Source of the DNA: Acinetobacter venetianus RAG-1 = CIP 110063
GTDB lineage: Bacteria > Pseudomonadota > Gammaproteobacteria > Pseudomonadales > Moraxellaceae
Assembly: GCF_000368585.1 (NCBI RefSeq)
Contig: NZ_KB849558.1
Span: forward strand, 1,253,349 to 1,317,348
DNA length: 64,000 nt
Reading direction: 5' to 3'
Position 1 is the stretch's first letter. Every line of letters starts with the position of its first letter. Below the pieces are notes generated by a model that saw only the letters and a program-made list of their open reading frames with translations, ran no database searches and was not told where the DNA came from. Of the stretch, positions 19,091 through 28,747 are shown one piece after another. Both the position numbers and the translations under genes were made by a program.

Positions 19091-21556
19091 TCAACTTTTC
19101 AAATGTGGATTCTCAAGTGGTAAATCATGTTCCAGATGCTCATCAAAAATATCGGTGAGCATACTGTCATAACGCTTCACATTATATTGCAAGATTTGCT
19201 CAGCTTCAGTGCTAGTGATAAATCCAAGCTCGACGGCATTTGCAACACGCTCTTCAAACACTAAGCCTTTGAACTGATCTTTAGATTCGGCTTTTTTGAA
19301 CTTATCCCATAACGGTTGCACTTCAAGCAGCATTTGGAAAGTCGACTCCATACGCCCCATCACATCATCTGCTTCGGTTGTGTAATAGACATGCTTCTTC
19401 AAGTCTGCTCTAAACGGATTTTCACGCAGCAATAACTGTGCAACTTCTTGTTTGAGCTGATCAGATGGCTTATCAATCGGGCGACCAAATGGGAAACAAA
19501 TCAATTTCACTAACCATGCTGCAATCTTCACAGGGAAGTTTTCGTAGAAACCATAAAAGGCTTCTTGTACATTGTAGAGTGCTTTATTTAATGCAAGCTC
19601 TGCATGTTTCTTTTCAGCATCAGTACGCTGACCATGCTCATAGAATTTTAAAATTGCAGTCGCAATAAATAAATGTGCATGAATATCTGCTAAACGCCCA
19701 GACAGCATCTCTTTACGCTTTAAATCACCTGCTAAAAGTCCAAGTGCCATATCCGCAGTTAAGGCAAAGTCTGCACTCAAACGATTAATCAAGGCATAGT
19801 AGGGTTTAGAAAAATCATCTGCTTGTTTCGACGCTTGATCTGAACCACCCGTAAAACCAAAAGCAACTGCTTTTGCTGCACGATTAAAAGTGTAAGCAAG
19901 ATGTTTAAATAATAAAGGATTGAACTGTTTCAAAGCCGCTTGCTTATTTTCAGATTGTAGTAATTGTAACTCTTCAAATAGATAAGGATGACAACGCATT
20001 GAACCCTGACCAAAAATCATCAATGAGCGCGTTAAAATATTTGCACCCTCAACAGTGATTGCAACAGGAATCGATTGATAAGTTAATGCAAGGAAATTAC
20101 GTGGGCCAAGTTGAATCGCACGTCCTCCGACGACATCCATACCATGATTAATGACTTTCCTCATGGTTTCAGTGGCATAGTATTTTGCCATTGCTGTCAT
20201 TACTGCAGGCGTACCACCTTGATTCAAACCACAAGTGACTAAATATCTAAATGCTTCCAACATATAAGCATCACTTGCAATATCACTGGTCGCTTCTTGT
20301 ACACCTTCAAAATGTCCAACTGATACTTTGAACTGCTGTCTTACACTCGCAAATGCGCCGACTAGCAGATAACTCATCTCACCCGCAGCAGTCGCCAAGG
20401 CTGGTAATGAAATCCCACGACCAACACCGAGACACTCCATCAACATGCGCCAACCTTTACCCGCATTCTCCTGTCCACCAATAATCCAATCAATCGGAAT
20501 GAAAACATCATTACCTTCAACTGTACCATTCATGAACGGTGCGCCCGGATTATGTCGAGCGCCAATTTTGATACCTTCGTGGCTTGATGGAATCAATGCA
20601 CAGGTAATGCCATATTCATATTTACTTTTATCACCCAATAAGCCATCAGGATCATAAAGTTTGAATGCCAAACCAATCACCGTCGCGATAGGCGCAAGCG
20701 TAATCCAGCGTTTCGAGAAATTCATTTTCAAACCAAGGACCTCTTGACCTTGATAGTTCCCGTAACAGACGACGCCTGTATCAGGGATTGCCCCTGCATC
20801 CGAACCCGCTTCTGGGCTGGTTAAACCAAAGCACGGAATCTCCGTTCCATCTGCCAAACCCGGCAAATAGCGTTGCTTTTGTTCGGTTGTTCCATAGTGC
20901 AATAACAACTCACCTGGCCCTAATGAGTTCGGCACCATACAACTCACAGCAGCAGTTAAAGAGCGTGATGCAATTTTGCTCATAATGCGACTTTGTGCAA
21001 AAGGCGTAAACTCTTTACCACCAAATGACTTTGGAATAATTAAGCCTAAAAAGCCGTTGTCTTTAATAAATTGCCAAACTTCTGGCGGTAAATCTTTATC
21101 TTGATGATGAATTTTCCATTCATCCAGCATTGAACACAGTTGTTGTACTTCATTATCTAAAAAGGATTGTTCTTCTTCAGAAAGTTTTGGATAGGGATAT
21201 TCATCAAACTTGTGCCAGTCTGGTGCCCCCATAAATAACTCTTTTTCCCACCAACTAGTACCCGCATCCAAAGCTTCTCTTTCAGTGCTACTCATGCTCG
21301 GCATGGCTTTGGATAACACATCAAACGCAGGTCGACTAATCAGTGCTTCACGCAACGCGGGGATTAATAAAATCACACTCATTAAAATAATCGGCAGCCC
21401 GACTAATAAACTCCACGGCGTGATCAATACACTACATAAAATAGCGATAACGATGGAAACAATACTACCAATTGTTCGATTGAGTTCGAAATAAAATACA
21501 GCCCACAACATTACAAACTGAATCAACAAGCTAAGCAATATCAATAATAGAGTCAT
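19091..21556 (-). CDS. fadE: acyl-CoA dehydrogenase, FadE type
   Basis: An 821-aa enzyme for the first step of fatty-acid beta-oxidation. Two N-terminal transmembrane segments (~1-70) anchor it to the membrane. The acyl-CoA dehydrogenase body (~115-530) has CFGLTSPEAGSDAGAIPD, KRWITLAPIATVIG and VVGGRAIQLGPRNFL. A long helical C-terminal DUF1974-like part follows to residue 821. This layout and length match E. coli FadE rather than the short ~380-aa dehydrogenases. A clear AAAGGAG precedes the ATG. The gene is monocistronic, with a shared terminator at its 3' end. Confidence 0.93.
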   Translation of the reverse strand: MTLLLILLSLLIQFVMLWAVFYFELNRTIGSIVSIVIAILCSVLITPWSLLVGLPIILMSVILLIPALREALISRPAFDVLSKAMPSMSSTEREALDAGTSWWEKELFMGAPDWHKFDEYPYPKLSEEEQSFLDNEVQQLCSMLDEWKIHHQDKDLPPEVWQFIKDNGFLGLIIPKSFGGKEFTPFAQSRIMSKIASRSLTAAVSCMVPNSLGPGELLLHYGTTEQKQRYLPGLADGTEIPCFGLTSPEAGSDAGAIPDTGVVCYGNYQGQEVLGLKMNFSKRWITLAPIATVIGLAFKLYDPDGLLGDKSKYEYGITCALIPSSHEGIKIGARHNPGAPFMNGTVEGNDVFIPIDWIIGGQENAGKGWRMLMECLGVGRGISLPALATAAGEMSYLLVGAFASVRQQFKVSVGHFEGVQEATSDIASDAYMLEAFRYLVTCGLNQGGTPAVMTAMAKYYATETMRKVINHGMDVVGGRAIQLGPRNFLALTYQSIPVAITVEGANILTRSLMIFGQGSMRCHPYLFEELQLLQSENKQAALKQFNPLLFKHLAYTFNRAAKAVAFGFTGGSDQASKQADDFSKPYYALINRLSADFALTADMALGLLAGDLKRKEMLSGRLADIHAHLFIATAILKFYEHGQRTDAEKKHAELALNKALYNVQEAFYGFYENFPVKIAAWLVKLICFPFGRPIDKPSDQLKQEVAQLLLRENPFRADLKKHVYYTTEADDVMGRMESTFQMLLEVQPLWDKFKKAESKDQFKGLVFEERVANAVELGFITSTEAEQILQYNVKRYDSMLTDIFDEHLEHDLPLENPHLKS

Positions 21557-21944
21557 AGTTGCTCCTTTGCTTTCAACTTGAACTAAGGAAAATTAATTTA
21601 TTTGAATTACTACACGTTTGAACTTAGAGGTGAATAAGTGAAAAAAGAGTGAATTTTTATTGTACAGTTTGTTTTTTTAATATTTGACTTAGCTACTAAA
21701 TATTACACAACCCCATCGAGATGAAACTATATTTTATAATTCAGATACTCAATTTTTAATAGATAAAACAGATGTTTAGTAAAATTATTTTAATATATAT
21801 TAAAATTAATGATCACAGAAAGATTTGACGAGAATATCCCTCAAAAGGTTAATTTGTCGGAAAATGGTGGACAGAAACATTCCAAACTTTGATTTTAGAA
21901 TGTTTCTACAATAATTAATAAAATGCCTAGGTATTAAAAATATC
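21557..21944. other. intergenic region, 388 bp
   Basis: The AT-rich gap between fadE (its promoter side) and the 3' end of zigA holds no credible gene. The only structure seen is a 10-bp inverted repeat at 21873-21907, listed separately. Confidence 0.5.
21873..21907. repeat. hairpin downstream of zigA
   Basis: Perfect 10-bp inverted repeat AGAAACATTC / GAATGTTTCT with a 15-nt spacer, about 38 bp beyond the zigA stop codon. There is no T run, so it may be a 3' hairpin or a protein site rather than an intrinsic terminator. Confidence 0.5.
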
Positions 21945-23168
21945 TTAATTCACAATCATATCTGTCCAACCGTGAAATGGATTCTCAAAATTCTGCCAAG
22001 TTTCTACGCCCAGCAACATTTCATTGTCATCCAGCAAACAAGCATCAAATCGTCGTATCAAATCCTCTTGATCCATTTCCATACCGATTAAAACAATTTC
22101 TTGTCTCGCATCACCTGTCTGATCATTCCAATTTTTCTGAATCGCTTCTCGACTCTGCGGGTCTTCAGGCCAATGTTCGTCTGGCACGGCAGCCCACCAA
22201 TAACCTGCGACACCATGCCGAGCCATCGCTCCAGCTTGAGACCAAGAACCTGCAAACTCAGGCTCAGATGCTAACCAGAAAAATCCTTTTGAACGGATTA
22301 CCCCTTTCCATTCTGAGTTGATAAAATCAAAAAAACGCTGCGGATGAAAAGGTCTTCTCGCCCGATACACAAAGCTTTGGATTCCATACTCCTCTGTTTC
22401 AGGTGTATGTTCACCGCGTAGCTCTTTGAGCCAACCCGGCGCTTGGGCAGCCGCATTAAAATCAAATAAATTAGTATTTAAAACGCGATCTAAATTTACT
22501 TGGCCAAACTCGGAGACTTCTATTTTTGCCCGTGGATTCAATGAATGTAGTATTCCAAACAGCTTTTGTTTTTCATCTTCATTAATCAGATCAACTTTAT
22601 TTAATATAATCACATCACAAAATTCGATTTGATCAATCAATAGATCAACGACATTTCGTTGGTCCTCTTCACCCAATGACTCGCCACGCATTTGTAAACT
22701 ATCGATTGAGCTATAGTCTTTTAAAAAGTTAAAGGCATCTACCACTGTCACCATAGTATCCAAGCGCGCGAACTCATTGAGTGAAACACCATTTTCATCT
22801 TCAAATGTAAATGTTTCAGCAACAGGCAATGGTTCTGAAATCCCTGTAGACTCAATCACCAGTTGATCAAAGCGATGATCTTGCGCTAAACGGCGTACTT
22901 CAATCAAAAGATCCTCTCTTAAAGTACAGCAAATACAGCCATTGCTCATTTCTACCAGCTTTTCATCTGTTCGGGATAGCTCTGCTCCTCCATCTCTGAC
23001 CAATGCAGCATCAATATTGACATCAGACATATCATTGACGATTACCGCAATTTTTCTACCTTCACGATTATTCAAAATATGGTTCAATAAAGTCGTTTTA
23101 CCTGCACCTAAAAAACCAGAAAGCACTGTTACTGGTAGTTTTTCGGGAGCGGCTAAAGAATGATTCAT
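21945..23168 (-). CDS. zigA: zinc-responsive COG0523 GTPase ZigA
   Basis: A ~407-aa G3E-family GTPase. The P-loop is [15 protein letters not shown], the metal-binding motif is GCICC (C-x-C-C), and LNKVDLI gives nucleotide specificity. The CobW C-terminal domain ends with [23 protein letters not shown]0523 proteins are metallochaperones or metal-insertases. ZigA of A. baumannii is induced by zinc limitation through Zur and helps move zinc from the histidine pool. I prefer the ATG at 23168, with GAGAAAG just upstream, over a GTG at 23180. It lies 104 bp downstream of the peptidase lipoprotein gene zrlA, so both may be expressed from the Zur-controlled promoter at 24056-24091. Confidence 0.88.
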   Translation of the reverse strand: MNHSLAAPEKLPVTVLSGFLGAGKTTLLNHILNNREGRKIAVIVNDMSDVNIDAALVRDGGAELSRTDEKLVEMSNGCICCTLREDLLIEVRRLAQDHRFDQLVIESTGISEPLPVAETFTFEDENGVSLNEFARLDTMVTVVDAFNFLKDYSSIDSLQMRGESLGEEDQRNVVDLLIDQIEFCDVIILNKVDLINEDEKQKLFGILHSLNPRAKIEVSEFGQVNLDRVLNTNLFDFNAAAQAPGWLKELRGEHTPETEEYGIQSFVYRARRPFHPQRFFDFINSEWKGVIRSKGFFWLASEPEFAGSWSQAGAMARHGVAGYWWAAVPDEHWPEDPQSREAIQKNWNDQTGDARQEIVLIGMEMDQEDLIRRFDACLLDDNEMLLGVETWQNFENPFHGWTDMIVN

Positions 23169-23272
23169 TGGCTTTCTCACTTTTTAACGGGATTAGATTT
23201 CGTTTTGGTAAATCAATGCATCCACCAGCATCATTAAATTGACTCATATTGATTGCTGAGCCATACACCGTT

Positions 23273-24004
23273 TTAAGCTGGCGATTGATGCTGATGATTT
23301 AAAGAGTCTTTCATGCAAGGCGATGAGGTGTAGCGATGATCTACACCCCACGTCCGATAACCTGCACTATCAATATGAATTTGGCCTGACTCATACACGC
23401 CTAAGCCCATGCTTAGCGCTTCACCATGATCAAGCCAAAACTGGCATAACTTTGCTTTTGTTTCTTGAATAGACTGTTGCTCTGCAATATCTGGATTTTC
23501 AGCACCAATACGAAAATCCAATGCAGCATTGAACACATGCTTTGATGAACCTGCTCCGCCAGCACATTGATTTAATGCATAACTTCGATACACCGAAGTG
23601 ACTGAAAAATCAGTCACGATCTTTCGATCAACCAACTGATGAAGAATATTTAACGTTGGAATGATGTTGTTCCAAAGTTCCTGTGGCGGAACCTCATATT
23701 CTGGATAGTTACATTTTTGCCAATCCCTCGCTGTCTGAAAAAATTCGGCATCAGGAATATATAAATTCAACCCTTGGCTTTTTAAGAAATGCTTATATTT
23801 ATAGATTTGCTGTTGATGTAAAGGCGCATTTCTCCAAATTAAATAACTTGGTGAAATAGCTTTTTGAGTTTTATAAATCCTTTGTTGTTGAATGTCTGAT
23901 CGCTGCAACTGCTGACTTGTACGCGTTTTTTGTGTCGAATAAACACTCGCTTGATGACAAGCGGATAAACACAAACTCAGTCCAAAAATACAAGCTCTAT
24001 TCAT
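23273..24004 (-). CDS. zrlA: Zur-regulated M15-family peptidase lipoprotein ZrlA
   Basis: The frame is open from 24061, but the lipoprotein signal (CIFGLSLCLSAC, Cys about residue 15) shows that the true start is the ATG at 24004, giving ~243 aa. The C-terminal half is a D-Ala-D-Ala carboxypeptidase-like M15 domain. SVYRSYALNQCAGGAGSSKH and ALDFRIG supply the first zinc ligands and SGQIHID the last. In A. baumannii the homologue sits beside zigA, is repressed by Zur and maintains cell-wall integrity under zinc limitation. Placement immediately before zigA and beside a Zur box supports the same role here. Confidence 0.85.
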   Translation of the reverse strand: MNRACIFGLSLCLSACHQASVYSTQKTRTSQQLQRSDIQQQRIYKTQKAISPSYLIWRNAPLHQQQIYKYKHFLKSQGLNLYIPDAEFFQTARDWQKCNYPEYEVPPQELWNNIIPTLNILHQLVDRKIVTDFSVTSVYRSYALNQCAGGAGSSKHVFNAALDFRIGAENPDIAEQQSIQETKAKLCQFWLDHGEALSMGLGVYESGQIHIDSAGYRTWGVDHRYTSSPCMKDSLNHQHQSPA

Positions 24005-24055
24005 TTTTACTCGGTTATACGTGGACAATAATTTTGACACGCACCGAACTTGCCG

Positions 24056-24091
24056 ATGCATATTGTTATGTTATAACATAACAATATGCAT
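24056..24091. promoter_or_regulatory. Zur box: perfect 36-bp palindrome between zrlA and folE2
   Basis: The core TTATGTTATAACATAA is the usual zinc-uptake-regulator motif. The exact dyad extends 18 bp on each side of the centre between 24073 and 24074 (outer arms ATGCATATTG and CAATATGCAT). It lies 52 bp before the zrlA ATG and 24 bp before the folE2 ATG, so one operator can repress both directions. Confidence 0.9.
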
Positions 24092-24114
24092 TACAACTTA
24101 AGCACTCTTTACAA

Positions 24115-25020
24115 ATGAATCTTGCACTACTCCCAGATATTTCCGCTGAATCAATACAACCAAAAGACCATAACCATGCTTTAGATTGGGTTGGCATGGA
24201 GAACATTGCACTGCCACTTTATATAGAACAGACCCAATGCCAAAGCCAAATAAATGCCTACGTCAGCTTGGATGATCCTTTGGTCAAAGGCATTCATATG
24301 TCTCGTTTATACACGCGCCTTTTAGAATTGAGCAACATCAAAAACCTAAACTTGCTTGATATTAAATTTGCCCTAGAAGATTTTTTAGCGAGCCATACTG
24401 GATTATCAACGAATGCAAAAATTGAGATCCATAGTGAACTTTATATCGAACGCCCTGCGCTAATCAGTAAGTTATCAGGCTGGAAAAGCTACCCTTTTGT
24501 GTTGACCTGTCAGCTAATCAAAAATCAATTTACCGCCGAGTTAAAAGTTGAAATTCCTTATTCATCTACTTGCCCATGCTCCGCTGCACTATCACGCAAT
24601 ATTATTCAGCAACGCTTTAACGCTGCATTACAAAACCAAGAGATACAGCTAGATCAACAAGAAATTTTGAATTGGTTAAGCACCACTGATGCGATTGCTG
24701 CAACACCACACAGTCAAAGAAGTTTTGCCATTCTGAAATTTAAACTAAACCAAGACATTAAGCATATTCCACTGATTTTATTTATTAATCAGGCGGAACA
24801 AGCCCTCATGACACCTGTTCAAACGGCAGTTAAACGCATCGATGAGCAAGCTTTTGCAATCGCTAATGGACAAAATCTAATGTTTTGTGAAGATGCTTTA
24901 AGACGTTTATACAGCACATTTATTCATCATAAATATATAAATGGCTTCAATTTCAAAGTCATTCATGCAGAAAGCTTACATGCGCATGATGCAGTTGCTC
25001 AAGGTTCATGGCAATGGTAG
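24115..25020 (+). CDS. folE2: GTP cyclohydrolase I type IB (zinc-independent)
   Basis: A 301-aa FolE2 enzyme that makes dihydroneopterin triphosphate for folate from GTP. The conserved cysteine segment [22 protein letters not shown] and [13 protein letters not shown] are visible. FolE2 works with Mn or Fe and replaces zinc-dependent FolE when zinc is scarce, which is why it is often in the Zur regulon. It is the first gene of a four-gene plus-strand operon and starts 24 bp after the Zur box. Its 3' end overlaps the next gene by 13 bp. Confidence 0.93.
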   Translation: MNLALLPDISAESIQPKDHNHALDWVGMENIALPLYIEQTQCQSQINAYVSLDDPLVKGIHMSRLYTRLLELSNIKNLNLLDIKFALEDFLASHTGLSTNAKIEIHSELYIERPALISKLSGWKSYPFVLTCQLIKNQFTAELKVEIPYSSTCPCSAALSRNIIQQRFNAALQNQEIQLDQQEILNWLSTTDAIAATPHSQRSFAILKFKLNQDIKHIPLILFINQAEQALMTPVQTAVKRIDEQAFAIANGQNLMFCEDALRRLYSTFIHHKYINGFNFKVIHAESLHAHDAVAQGSWQW

Positions 25021-25433
25021 ACGCATGTATTTTTAAACATATGGAACAGGGTTTCATAGGGCAAAAATTTGATTTTGATAATGTATTTTCTCAGATCAAA
25101 TGGAATCAAGATGGGCTCATTCCTGCAATCACACAAGATAGTAGCAGCAAAGAAGTACTGATGCTGGCTTGGGTTAATGCCGAAGCCCTAACAGAAACAC
25201 TAACCCAGCAACATGTTTGCTATTGGTCTCGTTCACGTCAATGTTTATGGCGTAAAGGTGAAAGTTCAGGACATCGGCAATTTTTGGTTGAAGCCAGACT
25301 CGATTGTGATGGTGACAGCATTTTATTTCTGGTGCGTCAACATGGCCCTGCTTGTCATACCAATCGTCCAAGCTGTTTTTATCTCGGAATCGGCAATCAT
25401 CAAATTACCATTCTTAGCGAATCAACACTTTAA
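25008..25433 (+). CDS. phosphoribosyl-AMP cyclohydrolase paralogue (HisI-like)
   Basis: A 141-aa protein of the HisI family. The hallmarks are [35 protein letters not shown], then the metal-binding DCDGDS and [14 protein letters not shown]. HisI opens the purine ring of PR-AMP in histidine synthesis. Copies in Zur regulons are thought to back up the zinc enzyme. The start is uncertain: the ATG at 25008 overlaps folE2, the one at 25014 has AAGG 9 nt upstream, and the one at 25041 (MEQGF) would give the usual family N-terminus. Confidence 0.88.
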   Translation: MAMVDACIFKHMEQGFIGQKFDFDNVFSQIKWNQDGLIPAITQDSSSKEVLMLAWVNAEALTETLTQQHVCYWSRSRQCLWRKGESSGHRQFLVEARLDCDGDSILFLVRQHGPACHTNRPSCFYLGIGNHQITILSESTL

Positions 25434-25454
25434 TTTAATGGATGTAGACTTTCT

Positions 25455-26015
25455 ATGCTTCGTAAAAATCCTTCTGGACATCTTCCTGTTATAGATGAAT
25501 CAGCCTATGTTGATCAAACTGCGATTATCTGCGGCAAAGTGATTGTCCAAGCCAATGTTTTTATTGGTCCTTATGCCGTGATTCGAGCAGATGAAACGAA
25601 TGAAAATGGTGAGATGGAGCCCATCGTAATTGGCGCAAACTCTAATATCCAAGACGGCGTTGTGATTCATTCAAAAGCTGGTGCAGCCGTAATCATTGGC
25701 GAGAGCTCATCTATCGCGCACCGTTCTATTATTCATGGCCCTTGCAGTATTGGACATCATGTTTTTGTCGGTTTTAACAGTGTGTTATTCAACTGCAAAA
25801 TTGGAAATCATAGTGCGATTCGACACAATGCTGTGGTAGATGGTCGTGATTTACCTGATCATTTTTATGTACCTGCCATGAGCTATATCAACCCTCAAAC
25901 AGATTTAGCGCTTTATCCGCCAATCGACATTTCCATCAGTGAGTTTTCTGAAAGTGTGGTTACGACCAATATTGAATTGGTCAAAGGCTACAAGGCACTG
26001 CACAATGAGTTTTAG
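25455..26015 (+). CDS. gamma-class carbonic anhydrase-like protein
   Basis: A 186-aa left-handed beta-helix protein made of hexapeptide repeats (IVIGANSNIQDGVVIHS, CSIGHHVFVGFNSVLFN). Possible metal-ligand histidines are in VVIHSKAG, AHRSIIHG and SIGHHVF. Gamma carbonic anhydrases can use iron or cobalt in place of zinc, so this one fits a role as backup enzyme during zinc starvation. It lies 21 bp after the hisI-like gene, and its last codons overlap the start of the dihydroorotase gene. Confidence 0.85.
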   Translation: MLRKNPSGHLPVIDESAYVDQTAIICGKVIVQANVFIGPYAVIRADETNENGEMEPIVIGANSNIQDGVVIHSKAGAAVIIGESSSIAHRSIIHGPCSIGHHVFVGFNSVLFNCKIGNHSAIRHNAVVDGRDLPDHFYVPAMSYINPQTDLALYPPIDISISEFSESVVTTNIELVKGYKALHNEF

Positions 26016-27360
26016 AAATTCTCCAGACATTATCATTCGCAATGCCAATATCGTGAATGAAGGACAGCAACAAATCAGTGATGTGCTGATTCGTCATGGA
26101 CGGATTGAAAAAATTCAATCCAATATAACAGGTATTGTTCATGCAAAAAGTATTGAAGCTGATGGCAATTGGCTCATCCCTGGCATGATTGATGATCAAG
26201 TTCACTTTCGAGATCCTGGTTCACCGCAAAAAGGAAGTATTGCATCTGAGTCCTCTGCTGCAGTGATTGGTGGCATTACCAGTTATATGGATATGCCCAA
26301 TACCAATCCAGCGACACTCGATCTAAAGACGTTGATGCACAAGAAGCAAATTGCAGCACAACATAGCATGGCAAATTATGCATTTCACTTTGGTGTGAGT
26401 GCGGATACTTTAGAGGTTGTGGAACGACTTGATCCAAAACTGGTGAGTGGCGTAAAGGTGTTTATGGGCGCATCCACGGGCAACATGCTGGTGGATGATC
26501 CTAAAGTTTTGGAACGTTTATTTGCCAATATCCCAACTATTTTACTTACCCATTGTGAATATACACCGCGCATCAAAGCCAGAGAAAAACTATTTTTAGA
26601 AAAATATGGAAGAAATATTCCAGCAGCAATGCATCCCAAAATTCGAGATAAATATGCTTGTTTTGAAAGCTCCAAACTTGCTGTTTCACTTGCAGAAAAG
26701 TATGGCACGCAGTTGCATGTCTTACATATTACGACTGCAAAAGAACTGTGTTTATTTAAAGACTTACCTTTAAGCCGAAAACATATTACTGCTGAGGTGT
26801 GTATTCATCATTTGAGCTTTGATGAATCAGATTATGCGGCTCTTGGACATTTAATTAAATGTAATCCTGCGATAAAAACCCAACAGGACAAAGAAGCACT
26901 GATTAATGCAATTGCTGAAAGCAATCGTTTGGATATTATAGGCACTGATCACGCTCCGCATACGTGGGATGAAAAGCAACAAAGCTATTTGGATGCACCC
27001 GCAGGCCTCCCCTTAGTGCAACATGCAATCCCTGTACTAATGGAATTGGTTGCAGATCAAAAACTAGATATCGCAACAATGGTTCGAAAAACCTCTCATC
27101 AAGTCGCTGATCTATTTAAAATCAAAGACCGAGGCTATATTCGTGAAGGCTATTGGGCAGATTTAGCCTTACTCCGAGAAAATACACTGCAGCTGACCGT
27201 GAAAGATCAACACAACTATATGCGCTGTAATTGGAGTCCTTTTGTAAATAAAACTTTCCGCTATAACGTAGATACAACAATCGTTTCAGGACAGTTGGCT
27301 TGGCATCAATCACAATTATTTTTAAATTGTCAGGGGCAAGCTTTAGAAATAAATAGATGA
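26005..27360 (+). CDS. pyrC: dihydroorotase (Zur-regulon paralogue)
   Basis: A 451-aa amidohydrolase. The open frame extends upstream to 25939, but the ATG at 26005 (MSFRNSPDII), overlapping the previous stop, gives the normal N-terminus. Metal and substrate motifs are IDDQVHFRDPGSP, GVKVFMGAST (bridging lysine), LTHCEYTP, LHVLHITTAKE and GTDHAPHTW. The first motif has Gln in place of the first His of the usual H-x-H. This variant is known in a branch of dihydroorotases, so it need not mean loss of activity. The protein cyclises carbamoyl-aspartate in pyrimidine synthesis. It is the last gene of the Zur-controlled operon. Confidence 0.87.
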   Translation: MSFRNSPDIIIRNANIVNEGQQQISDVLIRHGRIEKIQSNITGIVHAKSIEADGNWLIPGMIDDQVHFRDPGSPQKGSIASESSAAVIGGITSYMDMPNTNPATLDLKTLMHKKQIAAQHSMANYAFHFGVSADTLEVVERLDPKLVSGVKVFMGASTGNMLVDDPKVLERLFANIPTILLTHCEYTPRIKAREKLFLEKYGRNIPAAMHPKIRDKYACFESSKLAVSLAEKYGTQLHVLHITTAKELCLFKDLPLSRKHITAEVCIHHLSFDESDYAALGHLIKCNPAIKTQQDKEALINAIAESNRLDIIGTDHAPHTWDEKQQSYLDAPAGLPLVQHAIPVLMELVADQKLDIATMVRKTSHQVADLFKIKDRGYIREGYWADLALLRENTLQLTVKDQHNYMRCNWSPFVNKTFRYNVDTTIVSGQLAWHQSQLFLNCQGQALEINR

Positions 27361-27401
27361 CCAAATAAGATCTTCAGAGAATCGAATCTTGCCCACAATA
27401 T

Positions 27402-27914
27402 CTATTTATCATTCTTCGCAAGCATACTTTTGAGCACGCCATCTTTAAATATGAAATGGTGTGCCAAAGCTGCGGCAGCATGTAAACCCACAAAGAAAAT
27501 AAACATATTTCCTAGAAACTGATGGGCTTCGCCAATCAAATGATTTGAAGTTGTCAGCCCTGCTAAAGGAAGTTGCATCGAATATAAGTCGAATTGACTA
27601 GTCATACTAGAAAGTGCCAACCATCCCATCACAGGTACGACAAATAATGATAAATATAAAACCAATCGAACCAACTTAAACAACTTTTCTTGATAGCGAC
27701 TAATTATCTTATTGTGTGGCAGTTGCTTTCTATAGCAATAAACGGTTGCAACTCTCGCAACCGAGACAGCAAATACCAATAAACCACTCATCACATGAAC
27801 TTGTCCCCAAATCTTGTCGTGTAGTGGATTGCCACTACTAAAATAAGCAATCAATACAAGGCATAGTGTCAGCCAATGCAAGATGATGATTGGTTTGGGA
27901 TAATTATTTTTCAT
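27402..27914 (-). CDS. cytochrome b561
   Basis: A 170-aa membrane protein with four hydrophobic helices and histidines placed for two b-type haems: IILHWLTL in helix 1, QVHVMSGLLVF in helix 2 and HQFLGNMFIFFVGLHAAAALAHHF in the later helices. Members pass electrons between quinol and periplasmic acceptors or superoxide. It is convergent with the dihydroorotase gene (42 bp apart) and is followed upstream by the DUF347 protein on the same strand. Confidence 0.88.
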   Translation of the reverse strand: MKNNYPKPIIILHWLTLCLVLIAYFSSGNPLHDKIWGQVHVMSGLLVFAVSVARVATVYCYRKQLPHNKIISRYQEKLFKLVRLVLYLSLFVVPVMGWLALSSMTSQFDLYSMQLPLAGLTTSNHLIGEAHQFLGNMFIFFVGLHAAAALAHHFIFKDGVLKSMLAKNDK

Positions 27915-27970
27915 CTCTTTTTATCCTTATTCTACACTTTATATGAGCTGAAACTTTCATCCGATTTATT

Positions 27971-28747
27971 TTAATGCAATGCTTTTTCAGCTTTAGGTTT
28001 AAAAATAATTAAACTTAAAATGATAAAAGTGAATAGTACAATTGAAGCACCTGCCCGACTTAAATCCAAACCACCTTGAGCGATTGGTTTATCCAGAAAA
28101 TCACCTAAAACAGCACCTAATGGTCGAGTTAAAATAAATGCAGCCCAAAAAAGCATTGTTCTTGAAGCTTTTGTACCAAAATAAAGAATAATCAAAAATA
28201 CAAGAAGACCACCAAAAATCAGCATTGCCCCTGTATAACCAAGTCCCTGAGTATCTGCTGTCCAATCTCCCAATGCTGTTCCGAGCGTTTGTGAAAACAT
28301 AATAGTCAACCAATAAAATGCCTCATTTTTCGGAGATTGAATCGTATTGACTGCGATCGAACCACAACTGAGACTCCAAATAAACAAAGATACAGCTAGT
28401 AAAGCAGATAAAATGAGACTTCCGCCTAAATATCCGATACCCAATGAACGATCAACAAAGTCTGCAATAGTTGTTCCTAATGTGGTGGTGGCAATAATCG
28501 TTGCCCAATAAAAGAATGGATGATAACTCTTTGCTCTAATCTGAAAGACCACAAGCACGATGAAAAATACTGCGAAAATTACGGAACTAATTAGATAACC
28601 TAGATTGAGTGACATTGAAAATGCATCGCCAGCGGTTTCACCTAAAGTCGTTGCAGCAATTTTTATGATCCAAAAGAGTAGTGTTACTTCTGGCACTTTA
28701 CTGAGTATTTGCTCTGTATTTTTATCATTGATCATATTGTAATCCAA
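27971..28747 (-). CDS. DUF347-repeat membrane protein (COG4705-like)
   Basis: A 258-aa integral membrane protein built from four copies of one ~60-residue unit. Each copy starts with a variant of T-x-LG-x-x-x-x-D: TTLGETAGD, TTLGTTIAD, QTLGTALGD and RPLGAVLGD. A helix pair follows each. This is the DUF347 repeat arrangement. The conserved acidic residue in every repeat suggests a cation site in a transporter. The function is unknown. It sits 57 bp upstream of the cytochrome b561 gene on the same strand, so the two are possibly cotranscribed. The start may be the ATG at 28747 or the one four codons later. Confidence 0.75.
   Translation of the reverse strand: MDYNMINDKNTEQILSKVPEVTLLFWIIKIAATTLGETAGDAFSMSLNLGYLISSVIFAVFFIVLVVFQIRAKSYHPFFYWATIIATTTLGTTIADFVDRSLGIGYLGGSLILSALLAVSLFIWSLSCGSIAVNTIQSPKNEAFYWLTIMFSQTLGTALGDWTADTQGLGYTGAMLIFGGLLVFLIILYFGTKASRTMLFWAAFILTRPLGAVLGDFLDKPIAQGGLDLSRAGASIVLFTFIILSLIIFKPKAEKALH

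Noticed and set aside
24005..24061. An N-terminal extension of zrlA starting inside the Zur palindrome
   Set aside because: It would place 19 non-hydrophobic residues before a clear lipoprotein signal and put the start codon inside the operator.
25939..26004. A dihydroorotase start 22 codons further upstream
   Set aside because: That part overlaps the carbonic anhydrase-like gene in another frame and lacks family similarity. The ATG at 26005 gives the normal N-terminus.
26200..26220. The missing first histidine of the dihydroorotase H-x-H motif as a sign of inactivity
   Set aside because: The D-D-Q-V-H-F-R variant is known in a branch of dihydroorotases and all other catalytic motifs are present.
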